From assembly GCA_004154925.1 (NCBI GenBank), contig QJNS01000088.1, positions 62,001-126,000 of the forward strand: 64,000 bases of DNA. The letters run 5' to 3'. Position numbers and translations under genes: made by a program. Source of the stretch: Monosporascus cannonballus (lineage: Eukaryota > Ascomycota > Sordariomycetes > Xylariales). This document shows positions 1-13,414 of the stretch, piece by piece. The stretch's first letter is position 1, and every line of letters starts with the position of its first letter. Below the pieces are notes generated by a model, which ran no database searches, was not told where the DNA came from, and saw only the letters and a program-made list of their open reading frames with translations.

Positions 1-1291
1 ATTAACAATATTTATTCCGAATAATAAACAAGTTATAGAAATATTATAGCAGTATTAGAAAAAAAAAGAATAACGGGCTAAAGATTTTCGAAATATAAAT
101 TTTAGAAAATGTAAGTAAAATTACGTTCGATCGTTTGCTCGATTATTCCGAATTACTAAGACTTGCTAGAATTCTAAAAAGAATCGACGTGGCTAAAAGC
201 GGAACAAAGAAGCCTAAAAAGGCGACGAATTTAATAACGCTTAAAAATTCACCTAATAATTTATTAATGGTTGAATTTAATTTAATTAGTTATAGCTTTG
301 ATAAAATCTCTTATTAAAGAGTATAAAAGATTAAGTATATTATTAAAAAACTCTTCTGTTATAATATAAACATTATAGAATTATATTAAAATTATAATAT
401 TAAATATTTAAACGTAAGAAATATCAAAGAATCGCAATATATTAAGGGGTTGGGCCTAATATAAAATGTTAATAAATATAAAAGAAGTAAAAGTACAATT
501 AATTGGATAATATTATTAGAATTTGGTTTGTAAATAGTTTTCAAAATCAAGAAAAGTAAAAACGAGAAAAACCTTTCTAATTATTTTGTATATATTTATT
601 TATATTTTTCTATATATATATATATAATATAATAAACAGCATTTGTAAAATGTTTAATTATTATTATTTAAACCAAGTTGTTAGACAATTAATAGTAAAT
701 TCTTTGTAGCTAAAAAATGAAATAACGATAATATTTAATTTTTAGCATTAATAAACAATATTACGACAGTATATTTTATTATATCTATATTATATTACGG
801 TGAATTATCTGTATTTTTAATATTAATAAATTTTAAAACTGTCTTTAAAAAAAACCCTTAGTAGACATTTTAGCTTTTTATAATTAGAAATATTCTTTTC
901 TATAATATCGTATTTTATAATTAAACTCTATCTAAAATTCAACTATTTATACAATATTTCTAACTTTGTATATATTATATCTTTTAAAACACAATTCTTT
1001 AATTTACATCCTGTTTAAATTTTAACGCCTTTTAATTGTTTTCTTTTACAGATTTATAAATTTTAAAGCTTAGTTAATTGCAATAGAGAGTATAAAACGC
1101 TAAATAGATAGTAGATTGGCTATGTTCGTAACGTAGATATATCGAATACAGGTATGAATATATTTAAATTAATATTATATTAATCTTTTAATTTTTCTAA
1201 AATAGCTTTAATTTTATAAATTGAGAATAATATCAACTCGAGCGTATCTACCATTATGTCGTTGATATAAAGCGAAACAAATAGATTCATT
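1..1291. other. AT-rich RIP-degraded DNA without recognisable gene
   Basis: No domain or repeat end could be assigned here. An open frame on the plus strand at about 135-317 (60 codons, no ATG at its head) contains the Lys/Arg-rich stretch ILKRIDVAKSGTKKPKK. It is less AT-biased than its surroundings and could be a scrap of a transposon gene, but I do not recognise it. A short (TA)n run lies near 610-632. The base composition resembles the mutated retrotransposons further right. Confidence 0.5.
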
Positions 1292-1620
1292 ATAATAATA
1301 ACGCAACTTAAATAATTAATAAACCTTTTACAAGTTTATAATAGTAGAAATATTATAGAAATTTACATTATACAATAACTTAATTACGTTTCGTATTATT
1401 AAAATTATTTTAGATAATAATATTATATTACAAGTTGATATTTTATATATTATACAATAACTATATTTATATATTTTGCTAAGGCTGAATGAAATATTAA
1501 TTAGATTCTAGGATTAGTACAAATTTAATTAGTGAATTATAGTTGGGCTTATATAAATCCGTTTACGTTTTAATATTCAATAAGTTCTAAAGCGAGTATT
1601 GTATTTGTATGAATTTAACA
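1292..1620 (-). repeat. G1 3' LTR
   Basis: The block matches the LTRs of G4, G5 and G7, including the motif TTACGTTTCGTATTATTAAA and the later TTTTAGATAATAA. It ends in TTTAACA, corresponding to the GTTATAACA end of the other LTRs. The length (about 329 bp) is like the short LTR version of G4 and G7 (332-334 bp). The left end is approximate because this copy is heavily mutated. Confidence 0.65.
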
Positions 1621-1859
1621 GTTTTCTTAGATTGGGTGTTGATTAAGTTATCCTACGAGTTTTTCTTTTCTTAAATTTTTAACATTTTTTAGAAAATTTT
1701 ATTTCTTATAATAATAAGTCGCGTTATTAACATTAAGCCTCGTAATCGTTTTAATTAAGAGAAAAGCTTTAAGTTGTTAATTGCAAGTATTATTATATCT
1801 GGTTGTAAAATAATATCGTATATGTTATAATTTTAAAACAGCGTTAAATGTTTAATAAG

Positions 1860-2035
1860 TGGAAAAACTCGCCGTTACAGCTAATATATTAAGCACCGCC
1901 GTTGTTGCGATGGTATCGGCGTTCCGATTAATTATTTTTGCGTTAATTAAAAGAATCGTTTTAATCGTAAAAGAACAATACCCAGAGGAACTCTATTACG
2001 ACTTTGATAAAAAATAAATAAATATCTAGGCCTTA
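1860..2035 (+). pseudogene. G1 antisense gene fragment (Cys-motif protein)
   Basis: This is a plus-strand frame, opposite to the G1 coding strand, at the place where G4-G7 carry their antisense gene. The residues YIKHRRCCDGIG match ECIKNYCSYDNFD in G4 and YICYNSFCDAF in G5, pointing to an ancestral C-x2-C-[IV]-x(4-5)-C-D motif. The stretch is one of the least AT-rich in the first 5 kb. The rest of the gene is too mutated to read. Function is unknown. Confidence 0.45.
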
Positions 2036-2194
2036 AATAATACAAAATCTATACAATTATTAATCACAGATTTCGTTTAATATATTAAAAACGTTTTATA
2101 TAAAAGTACTATAAACTGCTTATCGAAAGTTAAACATTATAAACGATTTTGGTCTCCGAATAAATCGAGCAGCCTAAAAATTATTAATTTATTA

Positions 2195-2332
2195 ATTATT
2201 AATATAAACATTTCGTAAATTAATGGTACCGCTATTAGTAAATATTTCTTTATAGGCGTTATATATTTATAAGATGGTTTGTAGATTTTTAGATATTTTG
2301 AAAATTCGAGTACTTTTTGCACTTAATAAGCT
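2195..2332 (-). pseudogene. G1 integrase C-terminal chromodomain relic
   Basis: Read on the minus strand, with RIP stops, the frame gives YSNFQNI then KSTNHLINI and RL. These align with YLDFENIWEPAKNLIGA-RLL in G6 and NSDYTWEPVKNFINT-RLL in G7. In chromoviruses this C-terminal module binds methylated histone tails and steers integration into heterochromatin. Here it is only a relic and marks the 3' end of pol. Confidence 0.65.
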
Positions 2333-2750
2333 ATCACGTAAATTTCTTTTTCTTCTTTGCATTAGAACTTTTATATTTTATATGTAACTTCGTTTTTAAT
2401 CTTTATAAGGTTTTGTTTTTAATTAATGTTGCCGGTATTTGTAATTCTATAAATGAAAAGGTTTTATAAAAATATAATGTTTACTTATTAGTGTAAATTT
2501 CAATTAATTATTATTCTTTAATATTATTTAAGTAATAATATAAAAACCGATACATATAAAAAGGAAATTCAGAGTAGGTGAATTTATTTAAATATTTTTA
2601 TAATTAAATAAATTGTTGTCCTTATATTTAAATTAAGTCTTTCTAATCTACCAAGTTATAATATTTATATTTTTAAATATCTAGAAATTCCTGATTTTTA
2701 TCATTATTTGAACATGATTATTTAAGTCATTTCGAAGTATTAAATATTTT

Positions 2751-5710
2751 AAATTTAAAACGTATATTCATATACCTACGAAATATTTAATAGAAAATTA
2801 TATTTATTAAGATTTACGTAGCTGGGACCGTAACATTTTCGATAACTCTACGTATCAAATTTTCGAAAAATATTAAACTATATTAGTAATCATATTATTA
2901 TAAATTTTCTGTTTTAAACATAATTTATAAAAATATAACTTTTACAGAATTATGACCACGACAACCAATCGACAAACCATCAAGGTATTTAATACAATAA
3001 ATCTACTAGTTAACGACTAATATAAAACGTTTAATAAAATAATCTAATTTATTTACTTTATAATATATAACTTATAATTACTCAAAAAGTATTTTGCTTT
3101 AGTTTATAGCTATTTATTATATTATGACGTTATATTACAGTTGTTTTTCAATATACGCAAATATAAAATAAAAATATATTCATATAAAAACATGTTTTTA
3201 TATATCTAATTTCAATAATCTTTATATAAATTAACTATATTTAGTTGCTATTTACAACGAACGTAATAAGAATTATTTTATAAATTTTAAATAGTTTATT
3301 TATAACGTTAGAGTTATATAATTTAAATAAAATTAATTCGGTGACACAAAAGGTTTTAAACATTAAATATAAAAGCTTAAATCAATTAGGTCGTTAAATA
3401 TCGATTAACAACTATGTACAAAATTTAAAGTCTTTTAAGAAATAAAATTTTCGTTGTTTAAAACGTATAATTTGATAAAAGGCATTATGGTGCTTGATAT
3501 TTTAATAATATTAAAAACGAAATATTTATATCAAGTAAGATCTATAATAACGTATTGCTCGACATCTATTTATATTTAAATATATGTCAAATTGCACAAA
3601 TATATATACATAAGAGAAATAAGAATTAATATTAAATATTTTAATGATGTATTAAATCGAAAACGTGAAAATAAAATAATAGGAATAAATAAAAGGTATA
3701 AAATAAATCAAAAGATTTTATTGGTCAAAGTTTAGTAACTTTTATATAACTATTATATTTAAATTACTTCTAATTTTTAATTCATGTTTTAAAGATATAG
3801 TTTAATAATCAATAATATTATTATTTTAATTAAAGAAGTAAACATAATGCTTGTACTGTAGTAGATTGTTCAATTTAAAATGCTATTAAAAATATATTTT
3901 ACGTTTAAATATCTTTTTAAAAATATATTCGATATTGAAAATATTGTGTTCAGAAAAATTATAAAATATGAAAAATTACGTTTGATATAAAAAGTAAAAT
4001 GTATTTTATTAATATAATAAATACCTATCTAAAATAGTGCAGAGCTGTAGGGAAATTAATAAATTAAAAAACGTTTTAACCTAATCGAAAAAATTTTAAT
4101 TTATGAATATATTAAAAGATTTAAATTGTAAAATCGAAAGTTTAAAGCAGTTTATATATATATTAATTATATTGAATTACTCTAAATTCGAAACTAATTT
4201 ATCATTAAAGTTGTATAAATAAATCCTTTTTAATAAATATTAACACTAAAAATGTAAAATACAAATTATAATCCGCAAAATATAAATAATTAAAAAATAT
4301 ATAATAATGGAAAATAAATTTAAATTCAAGCTATATTTTTCAAATTCAGCTACATCTATTTAAGATCATTATACGTTATATATATATTTAAGTTAATTAT
4401 GTATTTCTTTTAAACTGTAATTATTATTAGAGTTTCGTTCGAAATATAAATTTATACTATATAACGGTGTTCACATTTTTGTTTACCAAATTCCTTTTTA
4501 ATATATATATATATATCTATATATAAGTCCTTTTAGTATATTTATATTATAATAAAATTATATTAAATAAATACTAGAAATTACCTAGGATTTGTAAAAA
4601 GTGACGAAATCGTTGTATAAGATAACGTAAATACGGTGACAAGTTTTTACTCATTACAAGGTATTAATTATATGTTATATATAATTATGTAAATATAATT
4701 GCTTCGGCACCTTTTAATTTAAAGATCGAGAAAGGCTTCGAGCTATTTATAGTTGAAACTCGATCATTATAACCGTAATCGTAAAATCTCTCATAATAAA
4801 AAGAGTTTAAATGATTTACAATATTTACCATTATTATAATCAAACGCGTTATAAATATATTAAAATTTTTGAAGTTTATATTTATTATTAATAAAAATAA
4901 TTATGGTTTTTATTTTTTTGATATTAATAATATTATCGTTACATACTATAAAAGGCTTAATAATTCGCTAATTAAATAATTTATTAAATTGAAATTAAAT
5001 ATATATATAAGATATAATGTATAATTAAGATATATAGCTATTTAGCTCGACCTAGTTTACTCTATATATACCCGTCTAATTATATAATACGGCAGGAAAA
5101 CAATTTTAAAAAGCCATATTTATAAGCGAGCCATATAAAAAACCATATAGAAATCGCAATAATGCAGTAATAATTTATTAACGTATACGATAATTTCAAT
5201 TACTTTAAACGTTCTTAATTATTTTAGTTATTGCCGACAAGGATATAGAAACCGAAACCTCAAAATTGTTCGTACACTGAGTTAACGGTCTAGAACACGT
5301 TGTTCTAAGATGGTTTTGAACTAATTGTTTTTTGCAAGTTGTTAATTATCCAAGTTAAGCAATAAGCGATAAGAAAACATATCTAAGCTTATGAACATGA
5401 AATTATTAAATTAAAAAAAGATATATTATTATAAGACATAAAAATTCTTAATAGTTTTTCAATTCGAAATATTTATATTTGCGTTCAATATAAAATTTAA
5501 GTTTTTTATTTAATCTTATTATTTAAAATTATTTATGTAATTGTTTCAATATTACGCTAATTATCGATAAATTATTACTTAATTTATATTTAACTGGTGT
5601 AAATTAAGTTAATACATATTGCTTTTAAAACATCAGATAAAGTTTATTTAAAACGGTTAATACTTTTTCATATTTAGGTTAATAAAATTTAATTTAAGTT
5701 TTAATGCGAT
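2751..5710. other. AT-rich RIP-degraded DNA, unassigned
   Basis: No gene or element end is recognised. The plus strand is A-rich from about 3600 to 4300, which in this window is typical of plus-coding degraded elements such as G2 and G3, so an older plus-strand relic may be present. A few patches are less mutated (about 2950-2985, 4690-4780 and 5270-5340), but none gave a readable domain. A short TA run sits near 4501-4515. Confidence 0.4.
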
Positions 5711-5715
5711 ATATT

Positions 5716-5972
5716 TAGTATAACTTACCATTTTTAGTATATTTAAATATAATAAAGATAAATAAAAAGTTAGAAGGTAGATTTTATAACAGAATTATTA
5801 ATATTAGTGCGAAATTTTGCGCAAATTGTGATTATTAAAATTATTACCAAATTTGCAAAAAATAAAATAACTAAACTTCATCTAATGCTTTAATTATCAA
5901 CAAAAGTGATTAATAAATATACGACATTTTTTATTTTTATAATTGAAATAATAATAATTTCAAACAATAATT
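5716..5972 (+). repeat. G2 5' LTR (degraded)
   Basis: The first part (TATAACTTACCATTTTTAGT onward) aligns with the start of the G2 3' LTR. The next bases after 5972 read CGTTGTATAAATCG, like the CGTTGCAAG sequence that follows the 5' LTR in G6, G3 and G8. The copy is about 120 bp shorter than its partner, so an internal deletion is likely. The right edge is inferred from the primer-site match. Confidence 0.5.
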
Positions 5973-8900
5973 CGTTGTATAAATCGTTTTTAATATTAGA
6001 CAAGATAATTAGATTATTTCGATAGGTAGAAATTAATAATTAATTCCTTTTTATCGGTGATATTTTAAAAACTAATGTTTAATAATGCGATTAAAGTTTA
6101 GATAATACCTTTTTAATTAAAACATTAAATATTGTTTAAGTGTTTATTATTGAATAATTTTAAATTTAGATTACAAGATTCGAAAAAAAATATTTCACAA
6201 TTTTCATAATAAATATCGATAATTTTAATTTATGTTATTAGATTAAAATATGAAATTCAAAAATTATACTTTACGACACAAATTAATTAAAATTTTGTTA
6301 TTTAAACGTAAATATGTTTCTATTTCCAGACTTTAAAAGACCATTTAAATAAGACTTTAGTTTTAATATGCTAGCGTAGAAAATATATTAATTTAAGTAA
6401 TAATAATAACATGGCAACAGTTGGAAACCTTTACTGCGAATTAAAGAAAAATCGAAATTTAATATCGACCATTTAGATATAAAAATATACAGTAATATAT
6501 AAGATGTTACAATAGTAATGAAATAGAATTTTCTATTCGAAATATACTACTGCTTTTCGATATTTTGAATTTAAAATAAGATGAACTAATAATACAGGAA
6601 ATAATATAATCGATAAACGTTATAGGAAATTAAGAAAAAATAATAGAAAAACTATAACGTTTTTAAAATTTAAGATTTTGAACAGATATATTACGAAAAG
6701 ATTAATATTTAATAATAAATTATTTATTTTAAACTACAAGCATTATCCGTTCTTTAAGACAATATAAAAAGTTTAAAATATATATAATGTAAAATAAAAT
6801 AAGGATCGACAAAACTAGATACTATTTAATATAAAAATAAACATTAAACACAAAGTTATAACTATAATTAAAAGGTCTTTTAGTAATATATAAACTTACT
6901 ATGAATATAAGCTATTTTGATAAATAGTTGAATATATAATAGAAATTAAGAAATTAGCTTAAAAGTATATACGAAATACTAAAACGCCGTAAGAAGTAAA
7001 TTAAAGAAATATTAAGCATAAATAGAAAATGTGTATTGTAGAATTTGTAAGTGATATAGCAAAATATAAGAAATATATTATATGTATAATAAATAGGTTT
7101 ATAAACGTATGAGATATAAATATATAAAATAGTTTTAAACTTAATTAATTGAATCGAAAGATATAATATAAATAATTAATAATATCGATATTTACAACAT
7201 ATTATTTTATAAAACGAGAACGATAAATACATATTTTTATAAATTTAATTATACGTAATATTCGATAAATAATGGCGGATTCTGAATTGTAACATAATTA
7301 TTATTGTGTAAGACAATTAATTAAATAAATCGTAAAAAGTGATTATTAAAGGAATAGTACAAATATTGGTATTTAATTAATATTTACAGTAAAATTTAAA
7401 ACTGAAAGGTATACTATATTAAAGATTCGTACCTTTAAAAACGATAAATAGGAAAATAATATCGATTTAATTTAATAGAATATTGTATAAAGAACTACGC
7501 AGTTCAAGTGTTTAATAATCGAAATTATAATAAAATAAAAAGTATTTACGATAATATAAAATCTTAATACATTCTTGAGAATAATAAATATAATAATTTA
7601 ACGAATGATATACAAAACTACAAAAAAAGGCTTCCTAACTTGGAAATGGAATATTTATAAAAAAGCGCTAATATAAGAAAATTGTGAAAAGATTTAAATA
7701 ATTTTTAAAACACTTTTTAACGTAATAATGAAAACCGTGAATAGTTTAAGAATTTTAAAAATACAATTTAGAATATATTAATATATTAGGATGATACATT
7801 CTGAAACATTAAGTATATATAAAATTAAATTTAATATTATTAATAAAAGATTTTGATATTAAAATATAAATTAAAACCTTGTAATATTTGAAATCTTAGA
7901 ACGTATACTTTCGCTCATAATAAAAACAAAAATTCAAAGAGAATTAATTCATTTGAATATTTTATATTAAATCAATATTAAAGAGTTAATTTCTATAAGA
8001 GTTGACGGAAAAGTTATTAGCGACTGTTAAGAAAATTATAAATATATTAATATTAGATTTCAAGGAATAAAAATGTTAAATACGTCAAATTGATTTTATA
8101 ACTGATAAATAAATAAAATCTATATAAAAACGAAGTTATAAGAGTTTATTTAAAATACGAAAATATATAAATATAAATATATTATACATATTATATTATA
8201 TAATAAAATATAATATATAAAGTAAACATTTAACGAAGTAAAATATGTTATTATATTTATTAAAGTAAGGTTTGAATAATGAAATAATACCTTATAGTTT
8301 TCATCTACAATCCGTGAGTTTTAAGCGATATATTAAGACAATATAATAAGTATAAATAGTACGTTTAAAAAAACACTTAATATAATATTATTAAAGTATA
8401 ATAAATAAATCTTTAACATAAACTTTAACAAAGGTTCAGTAACTACGTTTAATCTTATTTATAACATTAATAAAAACGAGTTAAGTACTTTTAACCAAAT
8501 ATTGAAAAGGTTAAATATAAAAAATCTAAATGAACTTTTTAAATATTTTATAAAATATTTTAAACTATTTATATCGAATTATATAGAAAACTATATATTA
8601 GATTCATTTATAAATATTTAAATAATACTATTATAAAAAGATAAATTTATTGTTTTTAAAATGTTAACATAAAAAGCTAATTTTATAAAACTTAATACTG
8701 TATAGTTTTTACTTTTATATATAATATTAGTTAAACAAAATTTAAAACTGAGTATAAATAAAAAATAATTGTTATAATAGAATAGGAATTATATAACTAT
8801 TTAAATAGAGTAATACAATTTTCAATTATAATATTGATACTTTAGTAGATAATACACTATACTACTAAAATATTTTAATATTTGTATTTATTTACAAGTG

Positions 8901-9184
8901 CTAAAGATACATATAAAATACAGCTTTAAAAATATTAAGAACTCTGAAAATATTAAATTATTAATTATGACAGGAAAGGATTTATTATTTTAAGTAAAAG
9001 AATAAACGCTAAATAATGTTAACGAAACCTAAACGCTTTTCAAAATAGTTAATTATTATAAAACCATTTTTGAAACCTTCAAAAAAATTGTTATATTTTG
9101 AATTAATTCTTCTAAAATATATTACAAATATATTATTTAAAAAAAGGGCTTTAACAGGTTTTTTGTATTTACTAAATACAATAT

Positions 9185-9300
9185 AATACGTTTTATAGAG
9201 TTAAAAGGTAATATTTCGAATTATATATCAAACATAATAACTGGATTATAGAATAATTAATATATATTATATTTAATTGTATTTCTCTTTATAAATACAA
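9185..9300 (+). pseudogene. G2 RNase H domain relic
   Basis: The frame FIELKGNISNYISNIIT, then YLIVFLY, aligns with G3 at 17170-17290 (FVETKTGISNYTLNTVT, LYLISLSL) and with the Ty3/gypsy RNase H signature FVETDAS-YALGAVL...LHPIAFYSRK. The catalytic Asp is lost (D to K position). RNase H would have removed template RNA during reverse transcription. Only a relic remains. Confidence 0.5.
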
Positions 9301-10639
9301 ACAATATAAATTAGATTATATTATTTTCAAGATGGAATATATGAGTATGCATATAGGATTTCGCAGATTCCAATTCTTTTAGAACAACTTTGTATAAGTT
9401 AATATTTATATTAATTATAAAAGTTTTAAAAGTTTGATCAGAATCGAGAGGTTTATCAAACGATAATTATAACATATAAAGAAAATACCGAATTTCGAGT
9501 TACTTATTATTTATAACCTTGTTTAAAAAAAGACAACGCGGTTATTTTGAATAAATACTTAAATTTTAAAAATAAATTGAACGGAGTTAATTATATAATC
9601 TTTAATATTGCTTTTTAAAATACCTATATATATATATATATAGTAATACGAACGAGATTAAGTAATATATATGAAAAATTAAGAAATCGAGTTCAAATTT
9701 ATTAAAAATCGAAATTTAAATAATTAAGTATTTCTTCAAAATACTAGATGAAGTATATAAAATATATATTTAAGTATTAGTTATATAAATGTTTCAAAAC
9801 TTAAATAATTTTAATGTAATTTTACAGTAAAGATTTATTTAAAAGAAAATAAAAATAATAATTTAAAAGGTTTATTAATAATACAACTTCCTAATAACTC
9901 CAAAATATATCTATATAAGTCTTATAAGAAATTGTAAAGTGAAATTTTGATGAACTTTATTATATCGCTTGCTGTATTCGAACATTTAATAAAGACAAAT
10001 ATATTACGATAATATCTTCTGTATTATTAATTCATTTATCAAAGTATTTTAAATATTTCCTATTTTAAAATAATACGAATACTTGGTATATAATATATGT
10101 ATTTATTTAAAATATAATTCTAATATATATAAATTATTGTATAAAAATATGTTCTATATTGAATTATATTTATTCTATATTTTTTATCAAACTATATAAC
10201 GTAAATTAGTTCAAACTATATAATATTTAATATAATTAGGTTCTCAATAAATAAAGAAATTACTTTATTAATTTTAACTTCAAAACTGCTTTTTTAATTT
10301 TAAATTGATTATACATATTTTAACAAAAGTAAAAAGTTGTATATTACGAAAATAAGTAATAGTATTAGTTATAACGAAAATATTAAAATAGTCTTAATAA
10401 ACGCAAATTTACATTTTATATATATTATGTACAAAAATACCTGCCAAAATTTTATTAATATTTAAATAATATTGACGTTAAAACTATTCAAGTAATTATA
10501 TTAAAAAAACTAAAGTTGAAATTCGAATGCATAACTACTTATATATTTAATTATTATAATTAAAAAGTTTTCAAAGAATTCAGTTTTAAAAAAAGTATTT
10601 TCTTATCTTACAAAAATATTTAAACGAAAACGGTGAATA

Positions 10640-11000
10640 ATAATTTTGATTTTAAATATATCTGCTTATATGAAATCGTTAAAAGAATTTAAAAAATGTA
10701 TTTATGGATTAAAACTGTTATTCATCACTATATTTTATTATATAATGTATATTTTATTGCGTCCGCTTATAACAAATATTATTAAGGTTGATACGGGATA
10801 CCATAATGAAAAAATGAAAAATAAATGTTTATAGGAGATAAGGAACCTTTTTACGTACAAAATAAAGGAAGTTGTTTAATATTTATTTAAATAATAAAAT
10901 GATTGAAATTTTAAAAAACAGCGAAAAATGTGTCAAAAAGATTTATTATCGCCTAATACCTGATAAAGAACTCGTTTATTAATAATACTAATATTGACAA
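10640..11000 (+). pseudogene. G2 integrase C-terminus and chromodomain relic
   Basis: The part at 10640-10720 aligns with G3 near 18600 and corresponds to the end of integrase before the chromodomain. At about 10890-10990 a frame reads NDWNF, then TAKNVSKRFI, matching the chromodomain of the other copies (FENTWEPAKN-type). The 62-codon open stretch at 10646-10834 lies partly over this region and is a by-product of AT-rich sequence, not a separate gene. Confidence 0.5.
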
Positions 11001-11611
11001 AATTAGATATTTCTAATTAATAATCGATGAATCCTTACGTTCAATATTGGTTTAATTATAGAAAATAAAAGTTGGTATTAACGTAATATTTACGGCTGTT
11101 GCGTATTTTTTACGCTTTAATTCATTTAACCTTGTTAAGTTATGAATATTAAGAAATACGACTTTTACTATTTTGTTATACTATATTTTCTTTTATTTGG
11201 GTACACGAAGTAAACTGACGTTAATTTTTTTTTAAATAATTCGGTCGGCGTTTTGGGCGGCTTTTAGTTTTAACTTAGGTTTTCGATATTAAACGATAAC
11301 GCGTTATAATTGCTTTAAGTTAAAATTTTATGAGTTATAATTAAATTGATATTTTAAATATAAAACGAATAACGAAAAAAACAGCTTTTAAATACCCTTT
11401 TTTTAAAACCGTTTTGTTCGTAATATAAACTAATATAAACAAGACGTTATTTTAATAAGGTTTATAAAAAACATCGTAATTATTAAAAGGTTTCGCTGAG
11501 TTATTTCCATGTTAAAAAGACATTTAATATATTTTTAATATAATTAATTATAGTATGTAAAATGCTTCTAAAATATTTTTCAAATCGAGGTTTTTGAAAG
11601 CAGAAAAGTTA

Positions 11612-11988
11612 TATTATAACTTAACGTTTTTAATTTATCTAAAGCAATTTAAGATAAATGAAGTACTAAAAAACGAATTATATAACAAAATTATTCGGAT
11701 TATTACAAAATCCGCGAAAAATAAAATTGTTGAAATTGTTAAAATTGTTAAAGTTCTTAGAATAACTAAATAATTTAGCATGAATTAAAAATAATTAATA
11801 AATATGATACGTGTGATATTTCCATAATTTGAATAATATTATTTTATAAAAATATTTCGCTGCTGAAAATACCTTTAATATTATGAAACGTAATTAAGTT
11901 TTTTGTTATTTAGATTTTTACGACGCTTTTACCAACATCAACTTGTACGACTTAGATTTAATAGTTGGTTAAACTCCTAGCCGTTACA
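11612..11988 (+). repeat. G2 3' LTR
   Basis: It starts TATTATAACTTAACG (compare TGTTATAACCTAACGG in G8) and ends CTCCTAGCCGTTACA, matching CCCCTAGCCGTCGCA at the end of G3. Length is 377 bp. No CGTTGCAAG-type primer site follows it, as expected for a 3' LTR on the plus strand. Confidence 0.75.
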
Positions 11989-11993
11989 CTATT

Positions 11994-12764
11994 ACTAAGC
12001 GATCAATCGAATTATGTTATACTTAATTAGAATTAAAACATAAACCTTTTAATTAGACAATAAGGATTTACTAAATACTTAACATAATATTTTTATTGAA
12101 ATAATATAATTAGGTGAAAGATATTTAAGGATATATTATAAAATCATTTGATAATAAAGTTTAACTAATTCTAAATAAATAGATAAAATATAATAATTAC
12201 TTTAATAAACGAAAAAGAATTTTAATTTTTTCTAAACTACTAAAAACAATTTCTTTATTTTTCGACTAAATATAAGATTAGACATCGATTCGCAATCGGA
12301 ATTTTGATATATCCAACACCATAATTTATATATTATATAAGTTATAAATGTAAATATTTCTTTTACAGCAAAAGTACGATATATTAATATGTAAAAATTT
12401 TAAATAGTAACAATAAAACACCATGATAAATATAAATTATATAGGTATAAATAATACATTAATAAATAAGCGCACGCAAACTCTATTACGTAAATGATTT
12501 AAGTTTTATACAATGTAATTAAAATTAGTAAATGTTACGTATATTTTTGAACGGCGAATAAATATCTAGCTTATAATTTTAAAGAAAAGATTAATCAATT
12601 TGAAAACTTTTAAATATTTAAAAAGCAAATTATTCCAGGTTTAAAAAGTAAATAATAATAATAATAAGCGTTTTAAATGCTTTAAATACTAAGGAAATAT
12701 ATTAATAACGAAAAGGTTACTCTTTGATCGAAGCATATATGTACAGCTACTAAGTTATTTAAAA
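11994..12764. other. AT-rich spacer between G2 and the GC-balanced island
   Basis: No gene is visible. It contains an (AAT)n run near 12650-12667. The block around 12640-12770 weakly resembles the end of a minus-strand LTR (AATAATAAGCGTTT, then GTTATTTAAAAGTTGTA), so it could be the far end of G1 or another element. That match is too weak to call. Confidence 0.35.
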
Positions 12765-13414
12765 GTTGTACGCCTTGCGAAGGCGTACGTAATTAGCTGA
12801 ATGCAATAATGTAACTGATCTTCCTTATATCTAACAGTTACCTATCACACAATAATAGACCACAGCAAGCTATTAGCAGTGGAATTATCCGCTAGCCTTA
12901 CTAGCTCCACGAATCATTAAAACTGAAATGCAGCTCGGAAACTTTCAACACCACCTACCTTATAGGGATTCCGAGTCAGGTTTATCAAAGCCTTCGCAAA
13001 ACGGGTGTTTAAGGGGCCAGGCTAGGGGAGCGAATAAGGATAACTCACCCCGCTAGCGGTAATATGCCTTGCATTAGCTTGGGTTTTCTCCTAGTCGGTG
13101 GTGGACCTACCTTTTTTCTATCAGTTCGCATTATTCAGAACCATCTGTTTCCACATATTTCGCTAACGGTGGTGTAAGGGTATGGCTCCTCGGTCGTGGA
13201 AAAAATAATCGTCACATTCTACTTTTACTGCTTTAAACATCAGCAAAAAGATAACGTCGATTAGTTATGTTATATCTTCTAACCCCAAATAGACATTACC
13301 TAATAGAACAATAAAAAAAACGTCAAAAATAGCAATACCTTCTTTTTAAGAGATTTGGTTAATGTTCTTCAATCTTTGCAAATAGTTGCATAGGAGTAGG
13401 CTACTGCATAGAGA
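12765..13414. other. GC-balanced, non-RIPed island, left half
   Basis: Base composition changes abruptly to roughly even within a few bases of 12765 and stays so until the G3 LTR begins at 13415. All dinucleotides, including CA and TG, are common, so this DNA escaped RIP. I found no long open frame on either strand. It has a perfect 9-bp hairpin at its left edge and several G/C-rich palindromic patches (CCGCTAGCGG near 13051-13060). It is the left half of one sequence whose right half resumes at 19936-19941. Function is unknown; it could be a structured non-coding RNA, a single-copy remnant or a foreign insertion. Confidence 0.6.
12768..12788. repeat. Perfect hairpin at the island's left edge
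   Basis: GTACGCCTT and AAGGCGTAC form a 9-bp perfect inverted repeat around the 3-nt centre GCG. It sits within a few bases of the sharp composition change, so it may mark the end of a mobile or inserted unit. Confidence 0.8.

Larger units (their letters stand above)
1292..2750 (-). mobile_element. G1: 3' remnant of a Ty3/gypsy chromovirus
   Basis: This is the 3' end of a minus-strand element of the same family as G4-G7. It holds an LTR (1292-1620), then the antisense-gene region, then a chromodomain relic (about 2195-2332), in the same order and spacing as in G6 and G7. Similarity to G6 can be followed by eye to about 2700. Beyond that I lose it, so the copy is truncated or too degraded. 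No right-hand LTR or target duplication was found. Confidence 0.7.
5716..11988 (+). mobile_element. G2: degraded Ty3/gypsy chromovirus
   Basis: A 6.27 kb element coding on the plus strand. The right LTR (11612-11988) is clear and the left LTR (from 5716) is shorter and more damaged. The possible target duplication is ATATT (5711-5715) against CTATT (11989-11993), which has one transversion and is therefore weaker than the others in this window. Order and spacing match G3: gag/pol homology near 7045-7100, RNase H near 9190, the end of integrase near 10640 and a chromodomain near 10890. All frames are destroyed. Confidence 0.75.

Noticed and set aside
12640..12775. Right-hand (5') LTR of G1, which would make G2 nested inside G1
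   Set aside because: The resemblance (AATAATAAGCGT, then GTTATTTAAAAGTTGTA) is weak. The net length would be only about 5.2 kb, and the interior between 2750 and 5715 does not align with G6.
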